NCBI GenBank assembly: GCA_963740455.1
Contig: CAVUEF010000016.1
Location: forward strand, 1-64,000
Reading direction: 5' to 3'
DNA length: 64,000 nucleotides
Source: Paucibacter sp963740455
GTDB lineage: Bacteria > Pseudomonadota > Gammaproteobacteria > Burkholderiales > Burkholderiaceae_C
Shown here: in pieces, positions 27,449 through 35,425 of the stretch
How the letters are laid out: each line of letters starts with the position of its first letter
Numbering within the stretch: position 1 is the first letter of the stretch
Translations under genes and position numbers: made by a program
Notes under the pieces: model-generated
Told to the model about the DNA's origin: nothing
The model's input: only the letters and a program-made list of their open reading frames with translations
The model's database searches: none

Positions 27449-27500
27449 CGGGCAGCCCAAACTTCGCGCATGCGTCTCCCTGGCTGTGCACGGTCAGGCG

Positions 27501-28253
27501 TCAGATCTTATGGCACTGCTGGCAAAAACCCATCGGTGTGCTCTGGTCAAAGCGCAGCAGCTTAGGCTGCTTCGACGTGTGCGGCTCGTGACATGAACCA
27601 CAGTAGAACGGCCGGCCAGGTCGCGCCGGATTCTCAAGGTTCGGCTTCTCACCCCCGATCGGATGCCCCCTGCCGGAAAATCCGGCGATAGCGTGCGGTG
27701 TCTTCTTCAACCGGCCGTGGCACCCCAGGCATAACTCGGTGGGTGGCTCCGCCAGCAGTCCAATGTGCTCCGATTCGTGAACGGCGTGGCAGTCGGAGCA
27801 ATCACCCTTCGCAAAGGGCTTGTGGACGGACACGGGCTTGAAGGCCTTGAATTCGTGACAGGCCGAGCACATCGCCGTCGTTTCAGCGTTGCGCAGTTTT
27901 CCGTGCTTGGGCGAATGTGCGTCATGGCAAGCCGTGCACCCGGCACCCAGTGCGCCATGGCGGATCTTGGTGTAGGGTGACTTGTTATGGCATGACAGGC
28001 AGGACGCAGAGTTCTTGGCGATCTCGCCCTTCTTGAACTTGCCGGGGTTCTGGTGCGGCACTGCCGCCGTATCGAGCGGATCGTGGCATTTGGCACAGTC
28101 GAACCGCTTGGGCTCCGCGGATGCGGCCTGCTTGGCAAGGTCCTGGTGGCACTTCACGCAGGCGGCGTCGCCCTGCTGCGCCAGCGCTTTCCCGCTCACG
28201 CCGATCAAGGCCAGCAAGATGACGACCAGAACGATCCGCAACCGCTGGCTCAT
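27501..28253 (-). CDS. Periplasmic nonahaem c-type cytochrome
   Basis: Nine CxxCH haem-attachment motifs are present in order: CVKCH, CAKCH, CLSCH, CTACH, CSACH, CSDCH, CLGCH, CGSCH and CQQCH. Many extra histidines can be distal ligands. The start at 28253 (MSQRLRIVLVV) gives a standard signal peptide ending in GKALA; an upstream ATG at 28307 overlaps the previous stop (TGATG) and would add 18 residues, so coupling with re-initiation is possible. It resembles cytochrome c3/NrfB-like electron carriers. As the last gene of the cluster it is a candidate periplasmic carrier to the outer-membrane conduit. Confidence 0.85.
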   Translation of the reverse strand: MSQRLRIVLVVILLALIGVSGKALAQQGDAACVKCHQDLAKQAASAEPKRFDCAKCHDPLDTAAVPHQNPGKFKKGEIAKNSASCLSCHNKSPYTKIRHGALGAGCTACHDAHSPKHGKLRNAETTAMCSACHEFKAFKPVSVHKPFAKGDCSDCHAVHESEHIGLLAEPPTELCLGCHGRLKKTPHAIAGFSGRGHPIGGEKPNLENPARPGRPFYCGSCHEPHTSKQPKLLRFDQSTPMGFCQQCHKI

Positions 28254-28306
28254 TGCGATCCCCGTAGGCCTGGGCTCGAAGGGGGGTGTTGCGTACATGT
28301 TGTCCA

Positions 28307-30004
28307 TCAGTAAATCTCAGGGTTGTGATCCTTGCCGTGGCAGCTGAGGTAGCAGCGGCCCTTGAAGGTTCCGGTAGAGTCGAAGCGCAGGATGCCGCCA
28401 GAGGACGGTTTCACCACGCTGGTGTCGAAGTTGATCAGCCGGCTGTTGCTGGTCACCGTCCCTGGCGTCGGAACACCGTGTGGATCGTGGCAGACACTGC
28501 AAGGCGCCCTTTCGCTAGAGATGTGACGACTGTGCTCCTTGAAGCTGGCGTCACCGAGAATGCTGGCGCTGCTGTGGCACTTGAAGCACAGCGCGTAGTT
28601 GCCAACCGCGTAAGTTGTGTTGTCGGTGGTGATGTACTGGCGCTCGAGCAGCGGGCGGAATATCGACCCGTGAGGGCCGTTGGGGCCTGTGCCCGCAGCG
28701 CCAGGGCCGGCATTGTTGTTGTGGCAGTCCGAGCACTTCACCGTGCTTGAAGTGTTCCATGGGGCGACAAGGCTCGGTACGTTTGTGCTGCGGCCCGCTC
28801 CGGCGATCGGATGGAACGAAGCATTCGAGGTCTGGAACCTAAGCCGCAGGTTGCCCTGGGCGATCTGCCGCGTGACAGTGGGTGCCGGCGTGCGGCTGGT
28901 GCTGTCGGCATGGCAGCGAAAACAGACCTCGTACTCGGATGTGACCGTACCGATCGCAGCGCCGCTGATGTTGACGCCGCGCACTCCGGTCAGCGGGCCG
29001 GCAGGGGTTCCGGCGCCGGACCTGCTGGCATGCGGGTTGTGGCAGTCCTGGCATTCGACGTGCATCGTGCCGACGATCGTCGGCTCGGTGGGATCGTGCG
29101 TGCCGCTGCTGGCCGAAACCGTGTGGCGCGACAGCTTGCCGAACTCGGCCTGCACGTTCTTCGCTGAGACGTTGCCGTTGTGGCAAGCGTAGCAGACGTT
29201 TTCCTCGGTCGCCGAATGCAGCAAGAACCTGCGGCCCGGTGCACTGTGCGGCTGATGACAGTTCTCGCAACCATTGCCGGCCACCGTGCCACCGCTGCTG
29301 GTCGGCCAAGGATTGGTCCCGGCGCCGTTCCAGGTCTTGGTCGACGTGGCGTGGCTACTGGCGCTCCAGCCCGGCTTCGCATGACACGCCGTGCACAGCG
29401 CTGATGCGCCATTGGCCATGACCAAAAACTTGCCGTTCGCGTTGTCGTGCGGGTCGTGGCAACTGGTGCATTGCATCTGGCCGTTGGCGTCGAGCTTGAC
29501 TCGGCCGGTCAGCGCGGCCGGGCTGACCAGTTCGTTGTTGCGTTGCGCGACCAGCGCCGCGGTATAGGCGAACGAGACCGGGTGATCGTCGCCAAGGTCG
29601 GTTCCCAGCCGACCTGCGCCAGCAGGCATGGTCGTCACCGCGCCGGCCATGGCGATCGGAGTCGCGCGGCTGAGAATGTCGCCGAGAGCGATCGTGCCGT
29701 CGTGGCAACTCAGACACAACATCGACGCGCCGTTGGGCTGCGCCATGCCACCGCGCGCCGTCGTGCTGCTGTACGGTGTGTACGTCGTCGCTGAGTTACG
29801 CCGGTTCCACAGCGCGGCAGTTGGCGACGCATTGTGCGGCGTATGGCAGAACACGCAGATCTGGGATTCACTGCTTGCCTTGACCGTGCCCGGTCCCGAA
29901 ACAGACAGGTTGTGCTTGGTGGCGGCGACATCGGCCGACACCGGAATTGCCAGGACCGTCAGCATCGCCAGCGCAATGGCCTTGAGTACTCTATACACGC
30001 TCAT
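28307..30004 (-). CDS. Large multihaem c-type cytochrome with doubled CxxCH motifs
   Basis: The 565-residue exported protein has a signal peptide (ALAMLTVLAIPVSA) and eleven CxxCH motifs: CVFCH, CLSCH, CTSCH, CTACH, CENCH, CYACH, CQDCH, CFRCH, CSDCH, CFKCH and CSVCH. A twelfth, unusual CYLSCH (CxxxCH) lies near the C-terminus. Paired motifs about 30-60 residues apart match the doubled-CxxCH family. The N-terminal region, with CHTPHNA...ALWN...YSSTT...MAQP...LCLSCHDGT, is clearly paralogous to the tetrahaem protein at 34470-35123. Its start overlaps the NHL lipoprotein stop (ATGA). Confidence 0.87.
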   Translation of the reverse strand: MSVYRVLKAIALAMLTVLAIPVSADVAATKHNLSVSGPGTVKASSESQICVFCHTPHNASPTAALWNRRNSATTYTPYSSTTARGGMAQPNGASMLCLSCHDGTIALGDILSRATPIAMAGAVTTMPAGAGRLGTDLGDDHPVSFAYTAALVAQRNNELVSPAALTGRVKLDANGQMQCTSCHDPHDNANGKFLVMANGASALCTACHAKPGWSASSHATSTKTWNGAGTNPWPTSSGGTVAGNGCENCHQPHSAPGRRFLLHSATEENVCYACHNGNVSAKNVQAEFGKLSRHTVSASSGTHDPTEPTIVGTMHVECQDCHNPHASRSGAGTPAGPLTGVRGVNISGAAIGTVTSEYEVCFRCHADSTSRTPAPTVTRQIAQGNLRLRFQTSNASFHPIAGAGRSTNVPSLVAPWNTSSTVKCSDCHNNNAGPGAAGTGPNGPHGSIFRPLLERQYITTDNTTYAVGNYALCFKCHSSASILGDASFKEHSRHISSERAPCSVCHDPHGVPTPGTVTSNSRLINFDTSVVKPSSGGILRFDSTGTFKGRCYLSCHGKDHNPEIY

Positions 30005-31020
30005 ACCGCACCCCCGACATAGCGAAACACCTGCACACGCCGGTTGTAGGCATCGGCCACGTAGATCGTGTTGATCGCGTTGATGAAGATGCCGGCCGGT
30101 AGCCAGAATTCGCCGCGCCCGTGCCCCTGCGATCCGACGCCCAGCAACAACCGGCCTGAGGCGTCGAAGATCTGCAGCGCGTGCAGCAAGCCGTCGACCA
30201 CGTAGATATGGCCATGGCTGTCGGTCGCCACACCCTTCGGGCGCGCCAAGTCTCCGCTGCCATCGCCGTGCCGCCCGAACTTCGTCACGAAGTGACCGCG
30301 CTCGTCGAACACCTGCAGCCGAAAGTTCAATGCGTCGGTCACATAGAGTCGGCCCGCGGCGTCACGCCACAGCAGGGTCGGGAAGTTGAATTGCCCGTCG
30401 GCGTCGCCGCGTTGGCCGATGGTGGCTGCCAGGCTGCCGTCGCGCTCGAACACCAGAATGTGGTGCGCGGCGGTATCGACCACGTACATGCGCCCGCTGG
30501 AGGCATCGACGGCAATCCCGGTGGGCTGGCGCAACTCGGCACGCAGTTGCAGCGCCACCGCTGCCTTGGCGCCGGGGGCGATCACGAAGACCTTGTGCAG
30601 CACCGAGTCGGTCACAAACACCTCGCCGGCGCTGCCTAGGGCCAGACCGACCGGCGAAGGCAGTGGTTTGTCGTCCTCCGCCCTCAGCACTTGATGACTG
30701 CCCGCAGCGGTGTCGAAGCGATGAACGCCGCGGATGCCAGGGTCGGCGACGTAGACTACCCCGGCGGATTCGACCACCGCCATCGGTCGCACGATGCTGA
30801 GGTCCTCAGCGCCGAACAACAGGTCGCCGAGCCGCTGAAGAAAACTCCTGTGGATGCCGAGATCCTCGGCGCGCACTATGGTCTGCACGAACGTCACGCG
30901 CGGCGCCTCGGGTGCGCCGGGCCACACCCTCGCTGGCTCGGGTGGCGCCATCGGTGGATCCGACACGCATGCGGTCAACAGCAGTGCCGCAAGCAAGAGT
31001 GTCAGACAGGACTTGCGCAT
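30001..31020 (-). CDS. NHL-repeat lipoprotein in the cytochrome cluster
   Basis: The start at 31020 (after AGAGGTAC, three bases past the barrel stop) gives a 339-residue lipoprotein with lipobox LTAC. The rest is a six-bladed NHL beta-propeller: repeated units such as RPMAVVESAGVVYVADPG, QPTGIAVDASSGRMYVVDTA, RPKGVATDSHGHIYVVDG and PAGIFINAINTIYVADAYNRR. Such propellers bind proteins or cell-surface partners. A paralogue lies at 33144-34277. In this cluster it may scaffold the cytochrome-porin assembly; that role is inferred. Confidence 0.82.
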   Translation of the reverse strand: MRKSCLTLLLAALLLTACVSDPPMAPPEPARVWPGAPEAPRVTFVQTIVRAEDLGIHRSFLQRLGDLLFGAEDLSIVRPMAVVESAGVVYVADPGIRGVHRFDTAAGSHQVLRAEDDKPLPSPVGLALGSAGEVFVTDSVLHKVFVIAPGAKAAVALQLRAELRQPTGIAVDASSGRMYVVDTAAHHILVFERDGSLAATIGQRGDADGQFNFPTLLWRDAAGRLYVTDALNFRLQVFDERGHFVTKFGRHGDGSGDLARPKGVATDSHGHIYVVDGLLHALQIFDASGRLLLGVGSQGHGRGEFWLPAGIFINAINTIYVADAYNRRVQVFRYVGGAV

Positions 31021-31022
31021 GT

Positions 31023-33128
31023 TCAAAAGTACCTCTGAAGCAAGCATTGCCCGATGGTATGCATGGTCTGCAACGAGCCCTGTCGCTCGTACGCCCGGGT
31101 GACCGACAGCGTCATCAGCAGCTGCCGATAGCTCCAGCGTGCGCGTAACGAGCCAAAGCTGTGCTGTCGTCGCACGGCGCTGCCGACGTCGGTATCCGAA
31201 CTCCAATCGGCCTGCACTTCCAAGCCCGACGTGGTGAACACCCGATAGCGGACATCGTAACCCGTCAGGTCGACGTCCTGCGCAATCGCGTCGTAGGTCA
31301 CACGCTGGCGACGCACTCCGACGCGTATACCGCCCTGACCAAACAGCGCTTCCTCCCACTGCACGAACAAGTCACCGGCGTTGCGCTTGAAGGACAGAAT
31401 GGTTTCGCGATGGTCTTCGTGCTCGACATTCCCGCCAACATTCCACACGCGGGACAGCGGCAGCTCGGCATGCGCGCCCACCGTTGTGCTGCGAACCGCG
31501 TTGAGCGTCAGCAAGGGTATGCCGGCGGTCAGGCGGGGGGTGGAGTTGAAAAATCTCGTGAACACAGAAATGCGGTTATGCCACGACCAGGACAGGTTGA
31601 TGGTCTGATCCAACTGACTCGATCCGAAGCTGCCTCCGGTCTCGAATGCGTAGTCGACCAGCACGGTCTGATCATCGGTCAGGTCGCCAGTTACGAGGCG
31701 CTGCAAGCGCGTCTGCACGCCGATCACAGAGAGCAAGTAGTCGCGACCTTCGACAAAGGCCTGGGTGCGCGCCTCATTCGACACGCGCACGCTACCCGCC
31801 ACGACGCGCTGGCGGTCCAGCGCCACGAGGACGACGCCAGCGAGCGCGTGTCGCTCGCCGATGATTGGCGCCGTCAGCGACGCGGCACTCTGGTTCCTGT
31901 CGTCGTAGCGCAGCGCGTAGCCGGCTCGCGCTCGGCCTCCCGCGAGCGACCACTGATAGTCGGTCGACCCCGACACGACACGCGACGAAGACGAATAGTC
32001 AGTGGTGCCGACATTCTCTTGACGCACCTCCAGCGTGCTTGCCAAGTCGCGAACAGGCGACCAGCTGGCGCCGCCCGACACGGTCTGCGTGCGACTGTGG
32101 AGCGCACCCTGATCGGCTTTGACGAACTCGACGCTGGCATAGCTTTGCAACTGCGCGGAGTGGCGTGCGCGCAGGTCGAGGAGCCCGCGCAGGTCGCGTC
32201 TGTCCTCCGGCAGGCTCAGGCCGAGACCGTAGCGTAGCGAGCCGAAGGTGATCAGATTGCTCACGCGATAGCGATTCTCTTTGCCAAACTGCAGGCGCGT
32301 GTCGAGACCGGCCGACAAGTTATTGCTGCTGGCATGCACGATCGGCAGATTGACGCTGCCGCTTTGCGAATCCAGTGTCGAGCCGTCGATGCGAAACCTT
32401 GTGCTGCCGAGAGGTCCGAATGTGCGATCCGCGGTCAGGCTGTAGCGGTCCGCTTGGTCGTCGACGACGCGATCACTGCCACTGCCGAGTGTGCGCTGGC
32501 GGGTCAACTCCAACGTCATCGGCACCGGCGTCACCGGAGCGAGCAACGAAAGCTGCAGCCCCTTGCGAGTGCTTTCCTGCAACATCACGAGTGCCGGTCC
32601 GACGCTGACCGTAGGGTTGAGGTGCTCATAGAAGACACTTCCGGTGTACGGCTTGTCCCGAAGCACCGTGGCACGCAACGACAGGTCGTACAAGGTCCTA
32701 CTGTCGCTGTTCTGGCTCTGCACGCCCAACACTTCGTTGGCGAAGCGGCTACGCTGGGCTGTCGTACTGAAACCGATGTCCAGCGCCAGCAGATTGGGGT
32801 GGTAGACGAAGCCGCGCGTGGCCACCGACACCACCGCAGCGGCGCGCTGGTCCGACTGCGCCGACGCACGGCCCGGCGCGGCACTTGGCCAGGGCGGCGT
32901 CGACGACCGGTCCAGCTGGTATTGCAGCGACACTGAGCCGTCGACGTCGGTGATCCGGAATGGCGAGAACGACTCTTCCTCGGCACGGCACGGGCTCGGA
33001 GCCCAGCCAAGCGCCAGCACCAGGCCCAGGGTGCCGAGCACACGGCGACGCAGTGAAGTGTTCGACGCCGGGCGTGGACCGCAGCTCGGGCAGTGTGCAG
33101 GCACGGTGGTTGCTCGCTGGTTCCACAC
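31023..33128 (-). CDS. Large outer-membrane beta-barrel of the cytochrome cluster
   Basis: The 701-residue protein has a signal-like segment at about residues 26-49 (RRRVLGTLGLVLALGWAPSPC) and then long alternating strands throughout, with repeated short beta-hairpins and the C-terminal residue Phe (QRYF), the classical barrel-insertion signal. The predicted strand number is high (more than 20), comparable with the sheath barrels MtrB/PioB and porin-cytochrome barrels. The start is uncertain: GTG at 33128 leaves a CPSC-containing leader before the signal. It lies between two NHL genes and is followed by the 11-haem cytochrome gene, so it probably holds a cytochrome across the outer membrane. 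Confidence 0.75.
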   Translation of the reverse strand: MWNQRATTVPAHCPSCGPRPASNTSLRRRVLGTLGLVLALGWAPSPCRAEEESFSPFRITDVDGSVSLQYQLDRSSTPPWPSAAPGRASAQSDQRAAAVVSVATRGFVYHPNLLALDIGFSTTAQRSRFANEVLGVQSQNSDSRTLYDLSLRATVLRDKPYTGSVFYEHLNPTVSVGPALVMLQESTRKGLQLSLLAPVTPVPMTLELTRQRTLGSGSDRVVDDQADRYSLTADRTFGPLGSTRFRIDGSTLDSQSGSVNLPIVHASSNNLSAGLDTRLQFGKENRYRVSNLITFGSLRYGLGLSLPEDRRDLRGLLDLRARHSAQLQSYASVEFVKADQGALHSRTQTVSGGASWSPVRDLASTLEVRQENVGTTDYSSSSRVVSGSTDYQWSLAGGRARAGYALRYDDRNQSAASLTAPIIGERHALAGVVLVALDRQRVVAGSVRVSNEARTQAFVEGRDYLLSVIGVQTRLQRLVTGDLTDDQTVLVDYAFETGGSFGSSQLDQTINLSWSWHNRISVFTRFFNSTPRLTAGIPLLTLNAVRSTTVGAHAELPLSRVWNVGGNVEHEDHRETILSFKRNAGDLFVQWEEALFGQGGIRVGVRRQRVTYDAIAQDVDLTGYDVRYRVFTTSGLEVQADWSSDTDVGSAVRRQHSFGSLRARWSYRQLLMTLSVTRAYERQGSLQTMHTIGQCLLQRYF

Positions 33129-33143
33129 CGAGACACATCCGAC

Positions 33144-34277
33144 CTAGCGTTTGCCGCCTGTTGAGGGGCTGTCATAGTCGACGCCGGCCATGCGGCCATA
33201 GCCGTAAACATCCACCTTGTTCGGGCCGTACTGGCTGACGACCAGTATCAGGTACTCGACCGCGAATTTTGGGTCTGCGTAACGGCTGAAGTATGCAACG
33301 TTGTCATAGTCGAGGCGGACCGCTGCGGGCAGGCTCACCCCGTCCAGTCCGTCGAGTTGCCGGCCGAAGTCCATCAGCAGGCGACCGTCGTTCTCGAAAA
33401 TCTGCACGTTCTGGAAGGCGGAGTCACCAACGTAGATGCGCCCCGCCCGATCGACCGCGACGCCTTTGGGCCGCGCGAAATTGCCGGGCTGGTTGCCGGC
33501 TTCGCCATAAAAACGTACATGGGTGCCGTCAGGCTTGAAGCGTTGGACGCGAAAGTTGCCCGTCTCGGCGACATAGACATCGCCGTCGGGTCCAAGTGCG
33601 ATATTGGTCGGCTGGAAGAGATCGCCAACGCCGGAACCCGGTTTACCGAACTTGAATAGCAGCGCGCCGGTACGCTTGTCCAGCACCTGTACCTGGTGGT
33701 GCAGGATGTCGACCACATACAGTCGGTTTCCGGCAATCGCCACATCGGTAGGGCGGAACTGCTCCTTGGCGCCGAACGCGGTAACGAACCTGTCGTCGCG
33801 GTCGTAGACCAGCAGCTGGTCAACGCCGCTGTCGGTGACGTACTTCGTTCCGTCACTGTCGATCGTGACGTTGATCGGCCGTTTCATCCGGCCGGCACCG
33901 GTTCCCGGGAGAAGCGTCAGGCTGCGCTTGTCCAGGTCAAACACCGCGAGTCCCGGCGCTCCGGTGTCGGCGACGTACAGCTTGCCGTCGTGCAGCGCCG
34001 CGCCATAGGGCTGCGACAGCATGAGAGGTTTGGCGTCGTTGCCGGCAACGAACTCGGCGAAGCCGCTGCGGGCTGGACTCAGATCGCGCTCCGAAGTCAG
34101 CGTCACCAAGTGCTGGATGCGCGGCGCGGCAGGCTTTGGTGGATAGAAAAAAGGCCCGGTCGGCGTGCTCGCCGCGGGCTTGTCGACCGGTGCGCCGGCA
34201 CAACCCGCGAGCATGACGATTGCCATGACCAGCAGACAGCCGCGCACCCGTTCATACAATGGCAAATCGCAATTCAT
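33144..34277 (-). CDS. Second NHL-repeat lipoprotein of the cytochrome cluster
   Basis: The 377-residue lipoprotein has lipobox LAGC near residue 26, a Pro-rich linker and six NHL-type repeats (for example GKLYVADTGAPGLAVFD, GTKYVTDSGVDQLLVYD, NRLYVVDILHHQVQVLD, GDVYVAETGNFRVQRF and GRIYVGDSAFQNVQIF). The C-terminal 60 residues depart from the repeat and end in SPSTGGKR. It is paralogous to the 30001-31020 protein. It precedes the barrel gene with a 15-bp gap and follows a transcription terminator for the tetrahaem gene, so it may be expressed by readthrough or from its own promoter. Confidence 0.82.
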   Translation of the reverse strand: MNCDLPLYERVRGCLLVMAIVMLAGCAGAPVDKPAASTPTGPFFYPPKPAAPRIQHLVTLTSERDLSPARSGFAEFVAGNDAKPLMLSQPYGAALHDGKLYVADTGAPGLAVFDLDKRSLTLLPGTGAGRMKRPINVTIDSDGTKYVTDSGVDQLLVYDRDDRFVTAFGAKEQFRPTDVAIAGNRLYVVDILHHQVQVLDKRTGALLFKFGKPGSGVGDLFQPTNIALGPDGDVYVAETGNFRVQRFKPDGTHVRFYGEAGNQPGNFARPKGVAVDRAGRIYVGDSAFQNVQIFENDGRLLMDFGRQLDGLDGVSLPAAVRLDYDNVAYFSRYADPKFAVEYLILVVSQYGPNKVDVYGYGRMAGVDYDSPSTGGKR

Positions 34278-34348
34278 GCTTCATCTCTCATTTAACGTCT
34301 TCACGTACGTAGCGCTGGCGCAGCCGCGTCGAACACAAAAACGCCCTC

Positions 34349-34398
34349 CACACCCGGCTCGTCGATATTATCAACGAGCCAAACCACTGGAGGGCGCT
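34349..34398 (-). terminator. Rho-independent terminator after the tetrahaem cytochrome gene
   Basis: On the minus strand two nested stems are seen: GCCCTCCA with TGGAGGGC outside and GGCTCGT with ACGAGCC inside, followed by GTTTTTGTG. It lies between the tetrahaem gene and the NHL lipoprotein gene and should separate an abundant short transcript from the rest of the cluster. Confidence 0.75.
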
Positions 34399-34469
34399 AG
34401 TGCTCGATCAGCGTCCGCTCAATCCATGGCGACACCTATACCTTTGAGTTGTTAACTGATGGAATACTC

Positions 34470-35123
34470 TCACTTTGCGTGGCAAGTCGTACAGAGGGCG
34501 CTGCCGCCGATCGCAACCTTCAACAGCTTACCGCCGTTGGTGAAGGTATTGTGCACGTCATGGCACGAAGCGCATTCCAATTTGCCGCCATAGAGCATGG
34601 TGCCAGCGATGGTGCCGGTCTTGGTCTGCGTGCCGGACCCAATGGTGGCGGTTGCGACGGATGGATCCTTCAGCGCGCCGTCAGACGTCGCCAGCGCGGT
34701 GTTGAAGGTGAAGCCGATCGGATGCTCGCTGTTCAGATTCGTTCCAATCAGCTTGCTTCCGGACACGAAAGTGGTACCGGTCGTACCGCCGAAACTGTTG
34801 ACGGCAACCGTGCCGTCATGGCACGACAGACACAACTTCGAGATGCCACCGGGCTGCGCCATGACCGCGTTCAGGGTGGTGCTCGAATAGAGGGTGAACA
34901 CCGCTGCGGTCAGGGCATGGTTCCACAGCGGCGCGTCAGCCACAGTGGTGTTGGCCTTGTGCGGCGTATGGCATGGCAGGCAGATTTGCCCGCCTGACCA
35001 GCCCGAGCCGGAGAAATCGTGCGCCGAGCCCGCAATGGTCCCGGCCGCAGCCCCTCCTGCGGTGGCAATCAAGGCAACCGCGCCAAGGCAACGGGCCAGA
35101 AAGAGGAATCTAAAGGTCTTCAT
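34470..35123 (-). CDS. Tetrahaem c-type cytochrome
   Basis: The 217-residue exported protein starts at 35123 after a strong AGGAGCGAACG site and has a signal peptide ending in GGAAA. It contains four CxxCH motifs: CLPCH, CLSCH, CASCH and CTTCH, the last very near the C-terminus (CHAK). The CHTPHKA...PLWN...YSSTT...MAQPGG...LCLSCHDGT pattern is shared with the N-terminal part of the 11-haem protein, so one arose by duplication from the other. It leads the cluster and ends in its own terminator, which suggests high expression as a mobile periplasmic electron carrier. Confidence 0.85.
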   Translation of the reverse strand: MKTFRFLFLARCLGAVALIATAGGAAAGTIAGSAHDFSGSGWSGGQICLPCHTPHKANTTVADAPLWNHALTAAVFTLYSSTTLNAVMAQPGGISKLCLSCHDGTVAVNSFGGTTGTTFVSGSKLIGTNLNSEHPIGFTFNTALATSDGALKDPSVATATIGSGTQTKTGTIAGTMLYGGKLECASCHDVHNTFTNGGKLLKVAIGGSALCTTCHAK

Positions 35124-35425
35124 CGTTCGCTCCTGTTTAATATTCACCAATTAACCAAACAACTTCACGGTAGTTAACAAAACTTTTCCTGTTCTGTGTT
35201 GACTTTCTACCGCCGGTCACGCGGAGCGCCTTTGATCATTCGCAAATTTGTTGCGGGTTCCCACCTGTCAGGTAGGCAGTCGATTACTGGGGTCCGCTGC
35301 GGTGTTTATCCCGTGGAAAGAGCTGCTGATAGGGCACACTGACCAGCGCATCGTGGCGACGCGGTTTGTTGTGGATGGGCAACCCGTACTCGATGACGTG
35401 TTGAGCTTGCTCGATGGTCGCAAGA
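35124..35425. other. Intergenic region carrying the cytochrome-cluster promoter
   Basis: These 302 bases lie between the tetrahaem gene start and the end of the downstream-oriented nuclease-family gene. The stretch near 35140-35210 is clearly AT-richer than its surroundings (TTAATATTCACCAATTAACC), as expected for a promoter. No gene is supported here and no regulator site could be named. Confidence 0.4.
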
